Shown here: piece by piece, positions 26,602-35,490 of the stretch | How the letters are laid out: the number at the start of each line of letters is the position of its first letter | How positions within the stretch are numbered: the stretch's first letter is position 1 | DNA from: Acinetobacter sp. WCHA45 | GTDB lineage: Bacteria > Pseudomonadota > Gammaproteobacteria > Pseudomonadales > Moraxellaceae | DNA length: 64,000 nt | Direction: 5' to 3' | NCBI RefSeq assembly: GCF_002165255.2 | Contig: NZ_CP028561.1 | Span: 496,001 to 560,000 of the forward strand | The notes under the pieces: generated by a model | Seen by the model: the letters and a program-made list of their open reading frames with translations, nothing else | Databases searched by the model: none | Told to the model about the DNA's origin: nothing | Made by a program: the position numbers and the translations under genes

Positions 26602-27447
26602 ATGAAAACAGAAACAACAATACAAGGCTTAACTGCATCATTAGCTCCCGCAAGAACAGCAAAAAAACTTATTGGTTTTGTTCCAACTATGGGGAACTTG
26701 CATGAAGGTCATTTGACTTTAGTGCGCGCTGCAAAAAAAATCTGTGATGTCGTGGTGGTGAGTATTTTTGTTAATCCAATCCAGTTTGGTGCGGGTGAAG
26801 ATTTTGATAGTTATCCACGTACGTTAGAACAAGATAGTCGTTTGTTGGCAGATGTAGGGTGTGACATTATTTTTGCCCCTTCTGTCGATCAAATGTATGG
26901 CAAGCAGCCTCGTTTAACTAATATTAGTGTTAGTCAAATTACCAATGATTTATGTGGTCAATCGCGTCCAGGTCATTTTGATGGCGTGGCGGTTGTTGTC
27001 ACTAAACTATTCAATATTGTACAACCCGATTATGCTTTTTTTGGGCAAAAAGATTATCAACAATTGGCTGTAATTCGTCAGTTGGTGCAGGATTTAAATA
27101 TTCCATTAGAAGTCATCGGTGTACCAATTGTACGAGCAGCAGATGGTTTGGCTTTAAGTTCACGCAATGGTTATTTGTCAGAAGAGCAACGAAGTATTGC
27201 GCCAACAATTTATCAGTTGTTAAAACAAGCTGAGGTTGGATTGGGAGAGGGGCAAACACTTTCGCAAGTGTTAGCAAATATCTCAACGGAATTGACACAA
27301 GCTGGATTTGTTGTGGATTATGTAGAGGCTCGTCAACCTAATTTGCAACCAATTGAAGAGTTTGATCGTGATTTAGTTTTATTTATTGCGGCTAAATTAG
27401 GTTCAACACGTTTGATTGATAATTTACAAATTAATTTCAAAACATAA
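26602..27447 (+). CDS. panC: Pantothenate synthetase (PanC)
   Basis: PanC joins pantoate and beta-alanine with ATP to make pantothenate, the CoA precursor. The 281-residue enzyme shows the HIGH-like [83 protein letters not shown] and the KMSKS-like LSSRNGYLS. It lies in one operon with pcnB, folK and panB; rapZ follows after 23 bases. Confidence 0.96.
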   Translation: MKTETTIQGLTASLAPARTAKKLIGFVPTMGNLHEGHLTLVRAAKKICDVVVVSIFVNPIQFGAGEDFDSYPRTLEQDSRLLADVGCDIIFAPSVDQMYGKQPRLTNISVSQITNDLCGQSRPGHFDGVAVVVTKLFNIVQPDYAFFGQKDYQQLAVIRQLVQDLNIPLEVIGVPIVRAADGLALSSRNGYLSEEQRSIAPTIYQLLKQAEVGLGEGQTLSQVLANISTELTQAGFVVDYVEARQPNLQPIEEFDRDLVLFIAAKLGSTRLIDNLQINFKT

Positions 27448-27470
27448 AATAAATTAAAGGGCGATATGCG

Positions 27471-28322
27471 ATGAAGCGTATTCTTATCGTTACAGGACAG
27501 TCAGGTTCAGGAAAATCATCTGCATTACAGGTGCTTGAAGATTTGGGCTATTATTGTATAGATAATTTACCTTTGGCATTATTGCCTGAAATTGTAGCTA
27601 AACTGGATCATGAAAATAATTTAGAGCAGTTAGCTTTAGGTGTGGATATTCGAAGTACTCGTGCGGATATGCAAGAGTTCGATCATGTTTTTGAGCAATT
27701 AAAAAAACATGGTACGGTGGATATCATTTATTTAACCACGCAAGATCAAGACTTAGTTGCACGGTTTAGTTCTTCGCGTAGACCACACCCCTTAGCAAAT
27801 CGTTTTAATAGCCTGTTGCAATGTATACAGGAAGAAAAACAGTTGCTCATCCCGATACAATTCCGCTCTACGGTGCATATTGATACGACGGGTAAAAGTG
27901 TCCATGATCTCAAACATATCTTGCTGTCTCGATTGGGGCAGTCTGATAAGTTGATTGTGATTCTACAATCGTTTGGCTATAAACATGGCATTCCGCTTGA
28001 TGCCGATTATGTATTTGATGTTCGTCATTTACCTAATCCGCACTGGGATTTGGAGTTGCGTCGTCTTTCTGGGTTGGATGATCCCGTCTGCCGTTTTTTA
28101 GAAAGCAATCAACAAACCAATGAAATGTTTACCGATATTTATAACTTCTTGGAAAAATGGTTGCCAGCTTTTGCGGAAGGACATCGACATTACATGACTA
28201 TTTCAGTGGGATGTACAGGTGGGCAACATCGTTCAGTTTATATCGTGGATAGACTCAAACAGGCTCTTAAGGCAAAATGGACTGTCCAAATCTTACATAG
28301 AGAAATGAAGCACTGGTCATGA
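27471..28322 (+). CDS. rapZ: RNase adapter / P-loop nucleotide-binding protein RapZ
   Basis: RapZ in E. coli delivers the sRNA GlmZ to RNase E and so controls glucosamine-6-phosphate synthase. The 283-residue protein has a Walker [10 protein letters not shown] at 9-17, the Walker B-like LGVDIRS near 58, the [11 protein letters not shown] motif and the C-terminal [18 protein letters not shown] metabolite-binding signature. GlmY/GlmZ RNAs are not known in Acinetobacter, so its target may differ. It overlaps the NPr gene by four bases (ATGA). Confidence 0.92.
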   Translation: MKRILIVTGQSGSGKSSALQVLEDLGYYCIDNLPLALLPEIVAKLDHENNLEQLALGVDIRSTRADMQEFDHVFEQLKKHGTVDIIYLTTQDQDLVARFSSSRRPHPLANRFNSLLQCIQEEKQLLIPIQFRSTVHIDTTGKSVHDLKHILLSRLGQSDKLIVILQSFGYKHGIPLDADYVFDVRHLPNPHWDLELRRLSGLDDPVCRFLESNQQTNEMFTDIYNFLEKWLPAFAEGHRHYMTISVGCTGGQHRSVYIVDRLKQALKAKWTVQILHREMKHWS

Positions 28323-28588
28323 TAGACACAACAATTGATGTAATTAATAAACTCGGTTTACATGCACGTGCATCTGGTAAACTTATTGAAGTCACAACCA
28401 AGTTTAGCTCTTCGATACAAATTGGTAAGGGTGAAAAATTGATTGATGCAAAAAATATTATGTCATTGTTGATGTTGGGTGCTGGTAAAGGCACAACATT
28501 AAGATTGGTGATTGATGGTGCTGATGAAGAAAAAGCACTGGAAGAAATTCAAACGCTGTTCGCAGCAAAATTTTATGAGGCAGAGTAA
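28319..28588 (+). CDS. ptsO: Nitrogen-PTS phosphocarrier NPr (PtsO, HPr family)
   Basis: This 89-residue HPr-like carrier has the active-site His15 in [13 protein letters not shown] and the regulatory region [19 protein letters not shown]. The rapZ-ptsO linkage identifies it as NPr of the PTS-Ntr (PtsP-NPr-PtsN), a regulatory and not a sugar-transport chain. ptsN and ptsP are not adjacent. In A. baumannii NPr has been reported to act with the GigA/GigB stress regulators, whose likely orthologues lie at the right end of this window. Confidence 0.92.
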   Translation: MIDTTIDVINKLGLHARASGKLIEVTTKFSSSIQIGKGEKLIDAKNIMSLLMLGAGKGTTLRLVIDGADEEKALEEIQTLFAAKFYEAE

Positions 28589-28590
28589 TA

Positions 28591-29130
28591 GTGGCACGTG
28601 GTACCCAACAACGTTATACAGATGAAGATTTTGAGTCATTAGAAGGGCGTGCGAGTAGAACCGAGCAAAAAAAAGCTGTGCAACGTATGGCTGCTTTAGG
28701 TGAGCAATTGGCTCAACTCAATCCAAAACAAATTCAAAAGCTTCCTGTCGATGAGCGTTTGATTGATGCATTACTTGAAGTGCAGAAGATCAGTTCATTT
28801 GAAGCACGTCGTCGTCAGTTTCAACGTGTTGGTAAGTTATTGCGTAATGAAAATGAAACCACGATTTTATCTTATTTGACACCGCAACAAGGTGCTAAAA
28901 AACAAATGCAATTGATGCGTTGGGTAGATCGAATGATTGATCAAGGTGATCCAATCATTAATGAGTTTAGTAAAGTGTTTAATGCTTCTGAACGCCATAC
29001 TTTGCGCCAGCATGTTTTACGCATTCATCGAGATATCAAACAGCAGGTGAGTGAAGAAGAACTTGCCGCATCCAAGCTCAAATTTGTGAACTATGTACAG
29101 CAAGTCGCCTTGTTATCTGATCAAGGTTAA
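28591..29130 (+). CDS. darP: Ribosome biogenesis factor DarP/YjgA (DUF615)
   Basis: This 179-residue protein of the YjgA family associates with late pre-50S particles. It starts at GTG, two bases after ptsO. Family signatures are LNPKQIQKLPVDERLIDALLEVQKISSFEARRRQFQRVGKLLR near the centre and WVDRMIDQGDPIINEF, with RHTLRQHVLR toward the end. The N terminus is charged and probably disordered. It is the last gene of the rapZ operon and is followed by a terminator. Confidence 0.92.
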   Translation: MARGTQQRYTDEDFESLEGRASRTEQKKAVQRMAALGEQLAQLNPKQIQKLPVDERLIDALLEVQKISSFEARRRQFQRVGKLLRNENETTILSYLTPQQGAKKQMQLMRWVDRMIDQGDPIINEFSKVFNASERHTLRQHVLRIHRDIKQQVSEEELAASKLKFVNYVQQVALLSDQG

Positions 29131-29134
29131 AGCC

Positions 29135-29165
29135 AAAAGAAGTTTCAGTTGAAACTTCTTTTTTT
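29135..29165. terminator. Bidirectional terminator, darP / acyl-CoA ligase
   Basis: AAAAGAAGTTTC pairs with GAAACTTCTTTT around AGTT, followed by a T-run on the plus strand. It lies between converging genes. Confidence 0.92.
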
Positions 29166-29176
29166 GTTTTTAGGGG

Positions 29177-30820
29177 TTAATTCTCAAACGAAACGCTTGC
29201 TCGTTCTTTTGCCCATTCTCTTAAAATAAATTTCTGTAATTTCCCTGTCGATGTTTTTGGAATCTCAGTAATCACCACATCTTTAGGAACTTTAAAGCGA
29301 GCCAGTTCTTTTTGGCAATGTGCAATAATCTCTTCTGCGGAAGCAGATGCACCTTGCTTCAACTCAATAAATGCACAAGGCACTTCTTGCCAACGTTCAT
29401 CAGGTTTTGCGACCACTGCGGCTGTGAGTACAGCAGGGTGGCGGTAAAGTACATCTTCGACTTCGAGCGATGAAATATTTTCGCCACCTGAAATGATAAT
29501 ATCTTTAGAGCGATCAGTAATTTTGGCATAACCATCAGGATGGCAAACGGCTAGATCTCCTGTATGAAACCAACCACCTTTAAAAGCTTCTTCAGTTGCT
29601 TGTGGATTTTTGAGATAACCTTTCATCACGATATTACCACGGAACATAATTTCGCCCATGGTTTGCCCATCATTCGGTACGGGTTGCATCGTTTCAGGAT
29701 CAAGTACTCGCATACTGTCTTGGAGTGGATAAGGAACACCTTGACGAGAGTGGAGCTGTGCTTGTTCTTGAATAGATAAGTCACTCCATCCTGCTTGCGA
29801 AGCACATAATGCCGATGGACCATATGTTTCTGTCAAACCATAGACATGATTAACATTAATTCCAATATGGCGCATACCTTCAATAATCGCAACGGGCGGG
29901 GCAGCTCCAGCAACCATGACTTCAACATGGTGGTTGAAAGCTGTTTTTTGTTCTGCTGGAGTATTGATGAGCATCGATAAGACAATCGGCGCACCGCAGA
30001 AATAATCGACTTTGTGTTCAGCGATATATTTAAAAATTAAAACTGGATCAACTCGACGTAAGCAAATATTGGTGCCGCCACTAGCTGCAATTGACCATGC
30101 AAAACACCAACCATTACAGTGAAATAGTGGTAGCGTCCATAGATAAACCGCACGAGGTTTCATGCCGCATGCCAAAATATTACTGGCCGCATTAAGGTAA
30201 GCACCACGATGGTGATAAACCACACCTTTTGGATTGCCTGTGGTGCCTGAAGTGTAATTCAGACTAATCGCATCCCATTCATCTTGTGGAAGTAGCCATT
30301 CAAATTCAGGATTGCCTTTAGCTAACCACGATTCATATTCATATTGCCCAAGTGCAATTTGCTCACCTTCATACTCCTGATCAAATACATCAATCACAAT
30401 AATATCTTGAGTGATCAGCTTTAATGCTTCTTCAGCAAGTGATTTGAACTCTGGATCGACCAAAAGAACTTTTGATTCTGCATGAGCCAGCATAAAAGCA
30501 ATGGTTTTGGCATCGAGGCGAGTATTCAGCGTATTGAGTACTGCACCTGCCATTGGTACAGCAAAATGTGCCTCAATCATTGCAGGTATATTCGGCAAGA
30601 GTACCGAAACGGTATCATTCTTTTGAATTCCTAACTGAGTGAGCTGATGTGCAAACTGGCGGCAACGTTGATAGCTTTGTTGCCATGTGATTTGACGTTC
30701 CCCATGAATAATTGCGGCTTGGTGTGGATAAATATAAGCAGCACGTTCTAAATAACGTAAAGGCGATAAAGCAACGAAATTTGCAGGGGTTCTCGGTAAT
30801 TCATCATATGCACTAACCAT
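29177..30820 (-). CDS. Acyl-CoA synthetase, AlkK-like AMP-binding family
   Basis: This 547-residue ANL-superfamily ligase activates a fatty or related acid with ATP and CoA. Motifs: the phosphate loop NYTSGTTGNPKGVVYHHRG near 190-208, VYGLTETYGPSALC near 328-341, GWFHTGDLAV near 410, and the C-terminal ISGGENISSLEVEDVLYRHPAV and catalytic Lys in PKTSTGKLQKF. Length and order match medium-chain enzymes such as AlkK. The true chain length is not inferable. Monocistronic, divergent from thrS. Confidence 0.87.
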   Translation of the reverse strand: MVSAYDELPRTPANFVALSPLRYLERAAYIYPHQAAIIHGERQITWQQSYQRCRQFAHQLTQLGIQKNDTVSVLLPNIPAMIEAHFAVPMAGAVLNTLNTRLDAKTIAFMLAHAESKVLLVDPEFKSLAEEALKLITQDIIVIDVFDQEYEGEQIALGQYEYESWLAKGNPEFEWLLPQDEWDAISLNYTSGTTGNPKGVVYHHRGAYLNAASNILACGMKPRAVYLWTLPLFHCNGWCFAWSIAASGGTNICLRRVDPVLIFKYIAEHKVDYFCGAPIVLSMLINTPAEQKTAFNHHVEVMVAGAAPPVAIIEGMRHIGINVNHVYGLTETYGPSALCASQAGWSDLSIQEQAQLHSRQGVPYPLQDSMRVLDPETMQPVPNDGQTMGEIMFRGNIVMKGYLKNPQATEEAFKGGWFHTGDLAVCHPDGYAKITDRSKDIIISGGENISSLEVEDVLYRHPAVLTAAVVAKPDERWQEVPCAFIELKQGASASAEEIIAHCQKELARFKVPKDVVITEIPKTSTGKLQKFILREWAKERASVSFEN

Positions 30821-31008
30821 GTGTTTGCTCCATTTGTGTTTTTTTCATTTATATCTATATCAACATAGTGTGTCATTCAGTCTAAATCATTTAGGCTTTA
30901 GTCGGAGATGAAGCCTAATCAATCTAGGTTTTTATGATTCAAAGGTTTCATCCTCAACTAAACCTGTGTAAAATCTTGAATACTTTTTTATCCGCCGTTT
31001 TTTATCTT

Positions 31009-31024
31009 TTGAGGTTCGCCTCAA
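31009..31024 (+). promoter_or_regulatory. UUCG-capped hairpin in thrS leader
   Basis: TTGAGG-TTCG-CCTCAA is a six-base perfect stem with a very stable UUCG tetraloop. It lies 61 bases before the thrS start and 15 bases upstream of the anticodon-like hairpin. No T-run follows. In the E. coli thrS operator a stable upstream stem (domain 4) precedes the anticodon-like stem; this could be its counterpart. Confidence 0.5.
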
Positions 31025-31038
31025 TACATAATCTCGCG

Positions 31039-31067
31039 GTGATATGCTCCTTCGTATAGGGCATCAC
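31039..31067 (+). promoter_or_regulatory. Candidate ThrRS operator: tRNA-Thr anticodon-like stem-loop
   Basis: GTGAT (31039-31043) pairs with ATCAC (31063-31067), then GC with GC, then CCT with AGG. The loop is TCGTAT, so a CGU triplet sits between U and A exactly as in a tRNA-Thr anticodon loop. The stem ends 17 bases before the thrS ATG, next to the ribosome site AAGGA. In E. coli, ThrRS binds such a mimic and represses its own translation. Autoregulation here is inference from that precedent. Confidence 0.55.
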
Positions 31068-31084
31068 TCCTTAAGGATTTTATT

Positions 31085-33007
31085 ATGCCAATTATCACTT
31101 TGCCAAATGGCGATCAAAAACAGTTTGATCAAGCCGTATCTGTGATGGACGTTGCATTAAGCATTGGTCCTGGTCTTGCGAAAAATACCGTAGCAGGTCG
31201 TGTCAATGATCGTTTAGTCGATGCTTCAGACTTGATTACCGAAGATGCAACTGTACAAATTATCACGCCTAAAGATGAAGAAGGCGTAGAAATTATTCGT
31301 CACTCTTGCGCACATCTCGTTGGTCACGCTGTTAAGCAGCTGTTTCCAGAAGCAAAAATGGTAATTGGTCCAGTCATTGAAGAAGGTTTCTACTATGACA
31401 TCTGGATGCCACGTCCTTTTACTTTAGATGATATGGCAGCGATTGAAGAGCGTATGAAAAAGCTCATTGATCAGGATTATCATGTCATCAAAAAAATGAC
31501 ACCACGTGATGAGGTGATTGCAGAATTCACAGCACGTGGCGAAGAATACAAATTGCGCTTGATCGCAGACATGCCGAATGAAACACAAATGGGCTTGTAC
31601 TACCATCAAGATTATTTGGATATGTGTCGTGGTCCGCACGTACCAAATACTAAATTCTTAAAATCATTCAAGCTCACAAAAATCTCTGGTGCTTACTGGC
31701 GTGGTGATGCGAAGAATGAACAGCTTCAACGTATTTATGGTACAGCTTGGGCTGATAAAAAACAGTTAGCTGCATATATCAAACGTATTGAAGAAGCAGA
31801 AAAGCGTGACCATCGTAAAATTGGTAAAGCTTTAGATTTATTCCATATGCAAGAAGAAGCACCGGGTATGGTGTTCTGGCATCCAAATGGTTGGACAATC
31901 TATCAAGTGCTTGAGCAATACATGCGTAAAGTTCAGCAAGACAATGGCTATTTAGAGATTAAAACGCCGCAAATCGTCGATTTTACGCTTTGGGAAAAAT
32001 CTGGTCATGCAGCCAACTACGCAGACAACATGTTTACAACTCATTCAGAGAGTCGTAACTATGCTGTTAAGCCAATGAACTGTCCTTGTCACGTACAAGT
32101 GTTTAACCAAGGCCTGAAATCTTACCGTGATTTACCAATTCGTTTGGCTGAATTTGGTTCTTGTCACCGTAATGAGCCATCAGGTTCTTTACACGGGATT
32201 ATGCGTGTTCGTGGATTTACCCAAGATGATGCGCATATTTTCTGTACTAAAGAACAAATTGGTAAAGAAGTTGCTGACTTTATTAAGCTGACTTTAGATG
32301 TTTATAAAGACTTTGGCTTTGAAGAAGTACAAATGAAATTGTCTACACGTCCTGAAAAACGTGTCGGTGATGATGCACTTTGGGATTTGGCTGAAAAATC
32401 TTTGGCGGATGCTTTAGATAACGCAGGCTTGGCTTGGGATTTACAACCCGGTGAAGGTGCATTCTATGGTCCGAAAATTGAATTTTCATTGAAAGATTGC
32501 TTAGGCCGTGTATGGCAGTGCGGTACGATTCAATGTGACTTCAACTTACCAATTCGCTTAGATGCGTCTTATGTCACTGAAGACAATGATCGTGATCAAC
32601 CAGTCATGCTTCATCGTGCAATTCTTGGTAGTTTTGAGCGTTTTATTGGTATACTAATTGAACACTATGCGGGCTTTATGCCGCCTTGGTTAACACCAAT
32701 TCAAGCGTGTGTTATGAATATTACTGATTCACAAGCAGAAGCATGTGAACAAGTGGTTGCAAAACTCAAAGAAAATGGTATTCGTGCTATTTCTGACTTG
32801 AGAAATGAAAAGATCGGATTTAAGATTCGTGAGCGTACCCTAGAGCGTATTCCTTACCTTCTAGTTCTTGGTGATCGAGAAGTTGAAGAAGGTACTGTTA
32901 ATGTGCGTACTCGCTCAGGAAAAAATTTAGGTACTATGTCAGTAGATGCATTTATTGACCTAGTGAAATCTGCCGTTGCCGAACGCGGCCGGTACATTGT
33001 GGAGTAA
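31085..33007 (+). CDS. thrS: Threonyl-tRNA synthetase (ThrS)
   Basis: This class II synthetase has 640 residues. It has an N-terminal TGS domain (1-62), then the editing domain with its zinc-like [16 protein letters not shown] and [11 protein letters not shown]. The catalytic core has motif 2 [31 protein letters not shown] and motif 3 [20 protein letters not shown]. The anticodon-binding domain (about 535-640) has [26 protein letters not shown]. It charges tRNA-Thr and probably regulates its own mRNA through the leader described above. infC follows five bases after the stop. Confidence 0.97.
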   Translation: MPIITLPNGDQKQFDQAVSVMDVALSIGPGLAKNTVAGRVNDRLVDASDLITEDATVQIITPKDEEGVEIIRHSCAHLVGHAVKQLFPEAKMVIGPVIEEGFYYDIWMPRPFTLDDMAAIEERMKKLIDQDYHVIKKMTPRDEVIAEFTARGEEYKLRLIADMPNETQMGLYYHQDYLDMCRGPHVPNTKFLKSFKLTKISGAYWRGDAKNEQLQRIYGTAWADKKQLAAYIKRIEEAEKRDHRKIGKALDLFHMQEEAPGMVFWHPNGWTIYQVLEQYMRKVQQDNGYLEIKTPQIVDFTLWEKSGHAANYADNMFTTHSESRNYAVKPMNCPCHVQVFNQGLKSYRDLPIRLAEFGSCHRNEPSGSLHGIMRVRGFTQDDAHIFCTKEQIGKEVADFIKLTLDVYKDFGFEEVQMKLSTRPEKRVGDDALWDLAEKSLADALDNAGLAWDLQPGEGAFYGPKIEFSLKDCLGRVWQCGTIQCDFNLPIRLDASYVTEDNDRDQPVMLHRAILGSFERFIGILIEHYAGFMPPWLTPIQACVMNITDSQAEACEQVVAKLKENGIRAISDLRNEKIGFKIRERTLERIPYLLVLGDREVEEGTVNVRTRSGKNLGTMSVDAFIDLVKSAVAERGRYIVE

Positions 33008-33012
33008 TAAAG

Positions 33013-33564
33013 ATTAAACAGCCTGACCGTAACCAGCAACAAGGTGCTAAAAGTAACCGTCCTGCAATTAACGAAGAGATCCGTGCGAAAGAAGTACGCC
33101 TCGTCGCTGCAGATGGAGAACAAAAAGGTGTTGTTTCATTAACTGAAGCATTACGTGCTGCTGAAGAAGCTAATCTTGACCTTGTTGAGATTGTTGCTAA
33201 TGCAGAACCGCCTGTTTGTAAAATCATGGACTACAACAAGCACTTATTTGACTTAAAGCAAAAGCAAAAAGATGCGAAGAAAAAACAGCATCAAGTGCAA
33301 GTGAAAGAAATCAAGTTACGTCCTGCAACGGACGTAGGTGATTACCAAGTAAAATTGCGTGCAATTTTACGTTTCCTTGAAGAAGGAAATAAGGTAAAAA
33401 TTACCTTGCGTTTCCGTGGTCGTGAGATGGCACATCAACAGCTTGGTTTGGCTCAATTGCAAAAAATTGAAGCTGACGTTGCTGAGTTTGGCGTAGTTGA
33501 ACAAGCGCCGAAGATGGAAGGTCGTCAGATGGGCATGTTACTTGGTCCGAAAAAGAAAAAGTAA
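33013..33564 (+). CDS. infC: Translation initiation factor IF-3 (InfC), ATT start
   Basis: IF-3 controls subunit dissociation and start-codon fidelity. Reading from the ATT at 33013 gives 183 residues: an N-terminal domain with [22 protein letters not shown] and [22 protein letters not shown], the lysine-rich linker ([11 protein letters not shown]), and the C-terminal domain with [17 protein letters not shown] and [22 protein letters not shown] at 33001-33004, inside the thrS end, is the ribosome site. There is no ATG, GTG or TTG at the proper N terminus; the first ATG (33226) would delete the whole N-domain. ATT is the classical start that lets IF-3 repress itself. Confidence 0.96.
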   Translation: MKQPDRNQQQGAKSNRPAINEEIRAKEVRLVAADGEQKGVVSLTEALRAAEEANLDLVEIVANAEPPVCKIMDYNKHLFDLKQKQKDAKKKQHQVQVKEIKLRPATDVGDYQVKLRAILRFLEEGNKVKITLRFRGREMAHQQLGLAQLQKIEADVAEFGVVEQAPKMEGRQMGMLLGPKKKK

Positions 33565-33577
33565 TCATCCAATCATC

Positions 33578-33610
33578 AAAAAAGCCCTGCTCGAATAGCA
33601 GGGCTTTTTT
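33578..33610. terminator. Bidirectional terminator, infC / hsp20
   Basis: AAAAAAGCCCTGCT pairs with AGCAGGGCTTTTTT around CGAAT. The terminator ends the thrS-infC unit and separates it from rpmI-rplT, which then needs its own promoter. Confidence 0.93.
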
Positions 33611-33624
33611 GATTTAAAGCATAA

Positions 33625-34098
33625 TTACTGAGTGCTTACAGTTTTTTCTGTAGAATCAGGCTGATCAAGTAAAAGTTTTTTCTTACCAATTGGGATTTCG
33701 CGTGGAAGTTTCTCTTCTGGTATGATTCGTTCCAACTCAATGACCAATAAACCATTCTCATAATCAGCTTGTTGAACTTCAATATGTTCATCTAAGCGTA
33801 AAGATAATTTAAAGGCACGACGCGCGATTCCTTTATGCAGATATTCAGTTGTTTCTTTCTGAACAGCCTCAGGTTTACCTGAAATGGTAAGAAGCTGATT
33901 TTCTAGACTCAGTCCTAATTCCTCTAGGCTAAAACCTGCGGTAGCCACCACAATGCGATAACGGTTTTCACCAGATTTCTCTATATTATATGGAGGGTAA
34001 TTGGGTGTATCACTTTGCATGGCGTAGTCAATAAAATCATTTAAACGGTCAAATCCAATGCTACGACGAAATAAAGGATGAAGATTTAGATTACTCAT
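33625..34098 (-). CDS. Small heat shock protein, Hsp20/IbpA family
   Basis: This 157-residue alpha-crystallin-type chaperone holds unfolding proteins. The N-terminal arm has NLHPLFRRSIGFDRLNDFIDYA, like IbpA. The crystallin domain runs about 35-130, with YPPYNIEKSGENRYRIVVATAGF, YLHKGIARRAFKLSLRLDEHIEV and ADYENGLLVIELER. The C-terminal tail has the IxI-type PREIPI. A clear sigma-32 promoter is not visible in the AT-rich 271 bases upstream, although the ribosome site (CAGGAGG) is strong. Confidence 0.93.
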   Translation of the reverse strand: MSNLNLHPLFRRSIGFDRLNDFIDYAMQSDTPNYPPYNIEKSGENRYRIVVATAGFSLEELGLSLENQLLTISGKPEAVQKETTEYLHKGIARRAFKLSLRLDEHIEVQQADYENGLLVIELERIIPEEKLPREIPIGKKKLLLDQPDSTEKTVSTQ

Positions 34099-34387
34099 GA
34101 TTAGAACCTCCTGAGGTCAGCAAAGTTTTAAAAATAAGAAGATAAAACTGAAACCTGCCATGTATAAACATCGACAGAATGTTAAAAATCGTCATTTCTA
34201 ACACAATAATTAATATATGTTTGGGTTTAAAAAATTCAAGTTAAAGATCTATTTTTTTAAATAAATTTTATATATAATTGATAATTATAAAAAATTATTT
34301 TTAATTTGCAGAACTTGTTGTTTCTTTTTAAATCTATTAAGGTGTGTAAAGAGCCACCATCTACGGTGTATGGAGAATAATTTTAAA
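34099..34387. other. AT-rich spacer between hsp20 and gst
   Basis: This very AT-rich divergent spacer has no gene, tRNA or long inverted repeat. It must hold promoters for hsp20 (leftward) and the glutathione transferase (rightward), but I cannot assign consensus boxes with confidence. Confidence 0.4.
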
Positions 34388-35005
34388 ATGATTGATCTTT
34401 ATTATTGGGGAACACCCAATGGACATAAAATAACCATTGCACTTGAGGAAATGGGCTTGGATTATCAAATTTTTCCAATTAATATTTTGGAAAATGATCA
34501 GTTCCAACCAGACTTCTTAAGAATCTCTCCTAATAATAAAATTCCAGCGATTGTTGATCAAAATGGACCACGAGGTGAATCGATTTCTGTATTTGAATCA
34601 GGTGCGATCCTACAATATTTAGGTCGGAAGACTGGATTATTCTATCCTACGGATGAACAAGAGCGAGTTGAAGTAGAGCAATGGTTAATGTGGCAAATGG
34701 GTGGGTTTGGTCCAATGCTAGGGCAAAATCATCATTTTAATAAATTTGCACCTGAACGTATTCCTTATGCAATTGATCGTTATATCAATGAGACTAAACG
34801 CCTTTACACTGTTTTAAATAAGCAATTGATTGGTCAGAAGTTCGTGGCAGGTGAGTATTCAATTGCTGATATGGCAATCTTGCCTTGGGCATTGCGTTAT
34901 GAATGGCAAGGCATTCAACTTGAAGATTATCCATATGTGCAAGACTATATTGAACGCTTAACGGCGCGCTCTGCGATACAAAAAGCTTTATCGATCCAAG
35001 TCTAA
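34388..35005 (+). CDS. Glutathione S-transferase, YfcG/YghU-like
   Basis: This 205-residue GST from ATG 34388 has GGAG 12 bases upstream; the ATG at 34370 adds MENNFK. The thioredoxin-like N domain starts MIDLYYWGTPNGHKITIALEE, with PNNKIPAIVD and SVFESGAILQYLG for glutathione binding. The helical C domain has QWLMWQMGGFGPMLGQ and ADMAILPW. The TPNGHK motif is that of the disulfide-bond oxidoreductase YfcG subgroup (Nu-class), which reduces small disulfides and peroxides. It probably forms a short unit with the downstream membrane protein. Confidence 0.87.
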   Translation: MIDLYYWGTPNGHKITIALEEMGLDYQIFPINILENDQFQPDFLRISPNNKIPAIVDQNGPRGESISVFESGAILQYLGRKTGLFYPTDEQERVEVEQWLMWQMGGFGPMLGQNHHFNKFAPERIPYAIDRYINETKRLYTVLNKQLIGQKFVAGEYSIADMAILPWALRYEWQGIQLEDYPYVQDYIERLTARSAIQKALSIQV

Positions 35006-35031
35006 TATTTTACCGTGTTTAAGTTTGCCTC

Positions 35032-35457
35032 ATGAGTTATTGGTTGTTGTTTATATCTGCTTTTGGGGCGGCAACCTTATTACCTTTACAGTCGGAAGCA
35101 GTATTAATAACCTTATTGATACAAGGGCTTTCCAACCCTCTTTATCTGATCTTGGTTGCAACCATTGGAAATGTCTTGGGTTCATGTGTGAATTGGTGGT
35201 TAGGACTGAAAATTGAACATTTTAAAGATAAAAAATGGTTTCCTGTTTCTGGGCAGCGTCTAGAGCAGGCACAACAGATCTATCATAAATATGGTTTTTA
35301 TTCGCTGCTACTGAGTTGGACACCTGTGATTGGTGATCCGATTACCTTGATTGCAGGATTGATGAAAGAAAATTTTTGGCGATTTTTATTGATTGTCACC
35401 ATCGCCAAAGGTGGGCGTTATTTAACATTGTATGTGTTATATCTTGGAGTTTTTTGA
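35032..35457 (+). CDS. yqaA: YqaA/DedA-like small membrane protein
   Basis: This 141-residue inner-membrane protein has four hydrophobic segments. LLPLQSEAVLITLLIQGL, ATIGNVLGSCVNWWLG and GFYSLLLSWTPVIGDPITLIAGLMK match YqaA, a short DedA/VTT-superfamily protein. DedA relatives work in lipid-carrier recycling. YqaA itself has no known role. It starts 27 bases after gst. Confidence 0.85.
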   Translation: MSYWLLFISAFGAATLLPLQSEAVLITLLIQGLSNPLYLILVATIGNVLGSCVNWWLGLKIEHFKDKKWFPVSGQRLEQAQQIYHKYGFYSLLLSWTPVIGDPITLIAGLMKENFWRFLLIVTIAKGGRYLTLYVLYLGVF

Positions 35458-35490
35458 AAAATAGGGAAAGTTTAACCTTTCCCTAAACCT

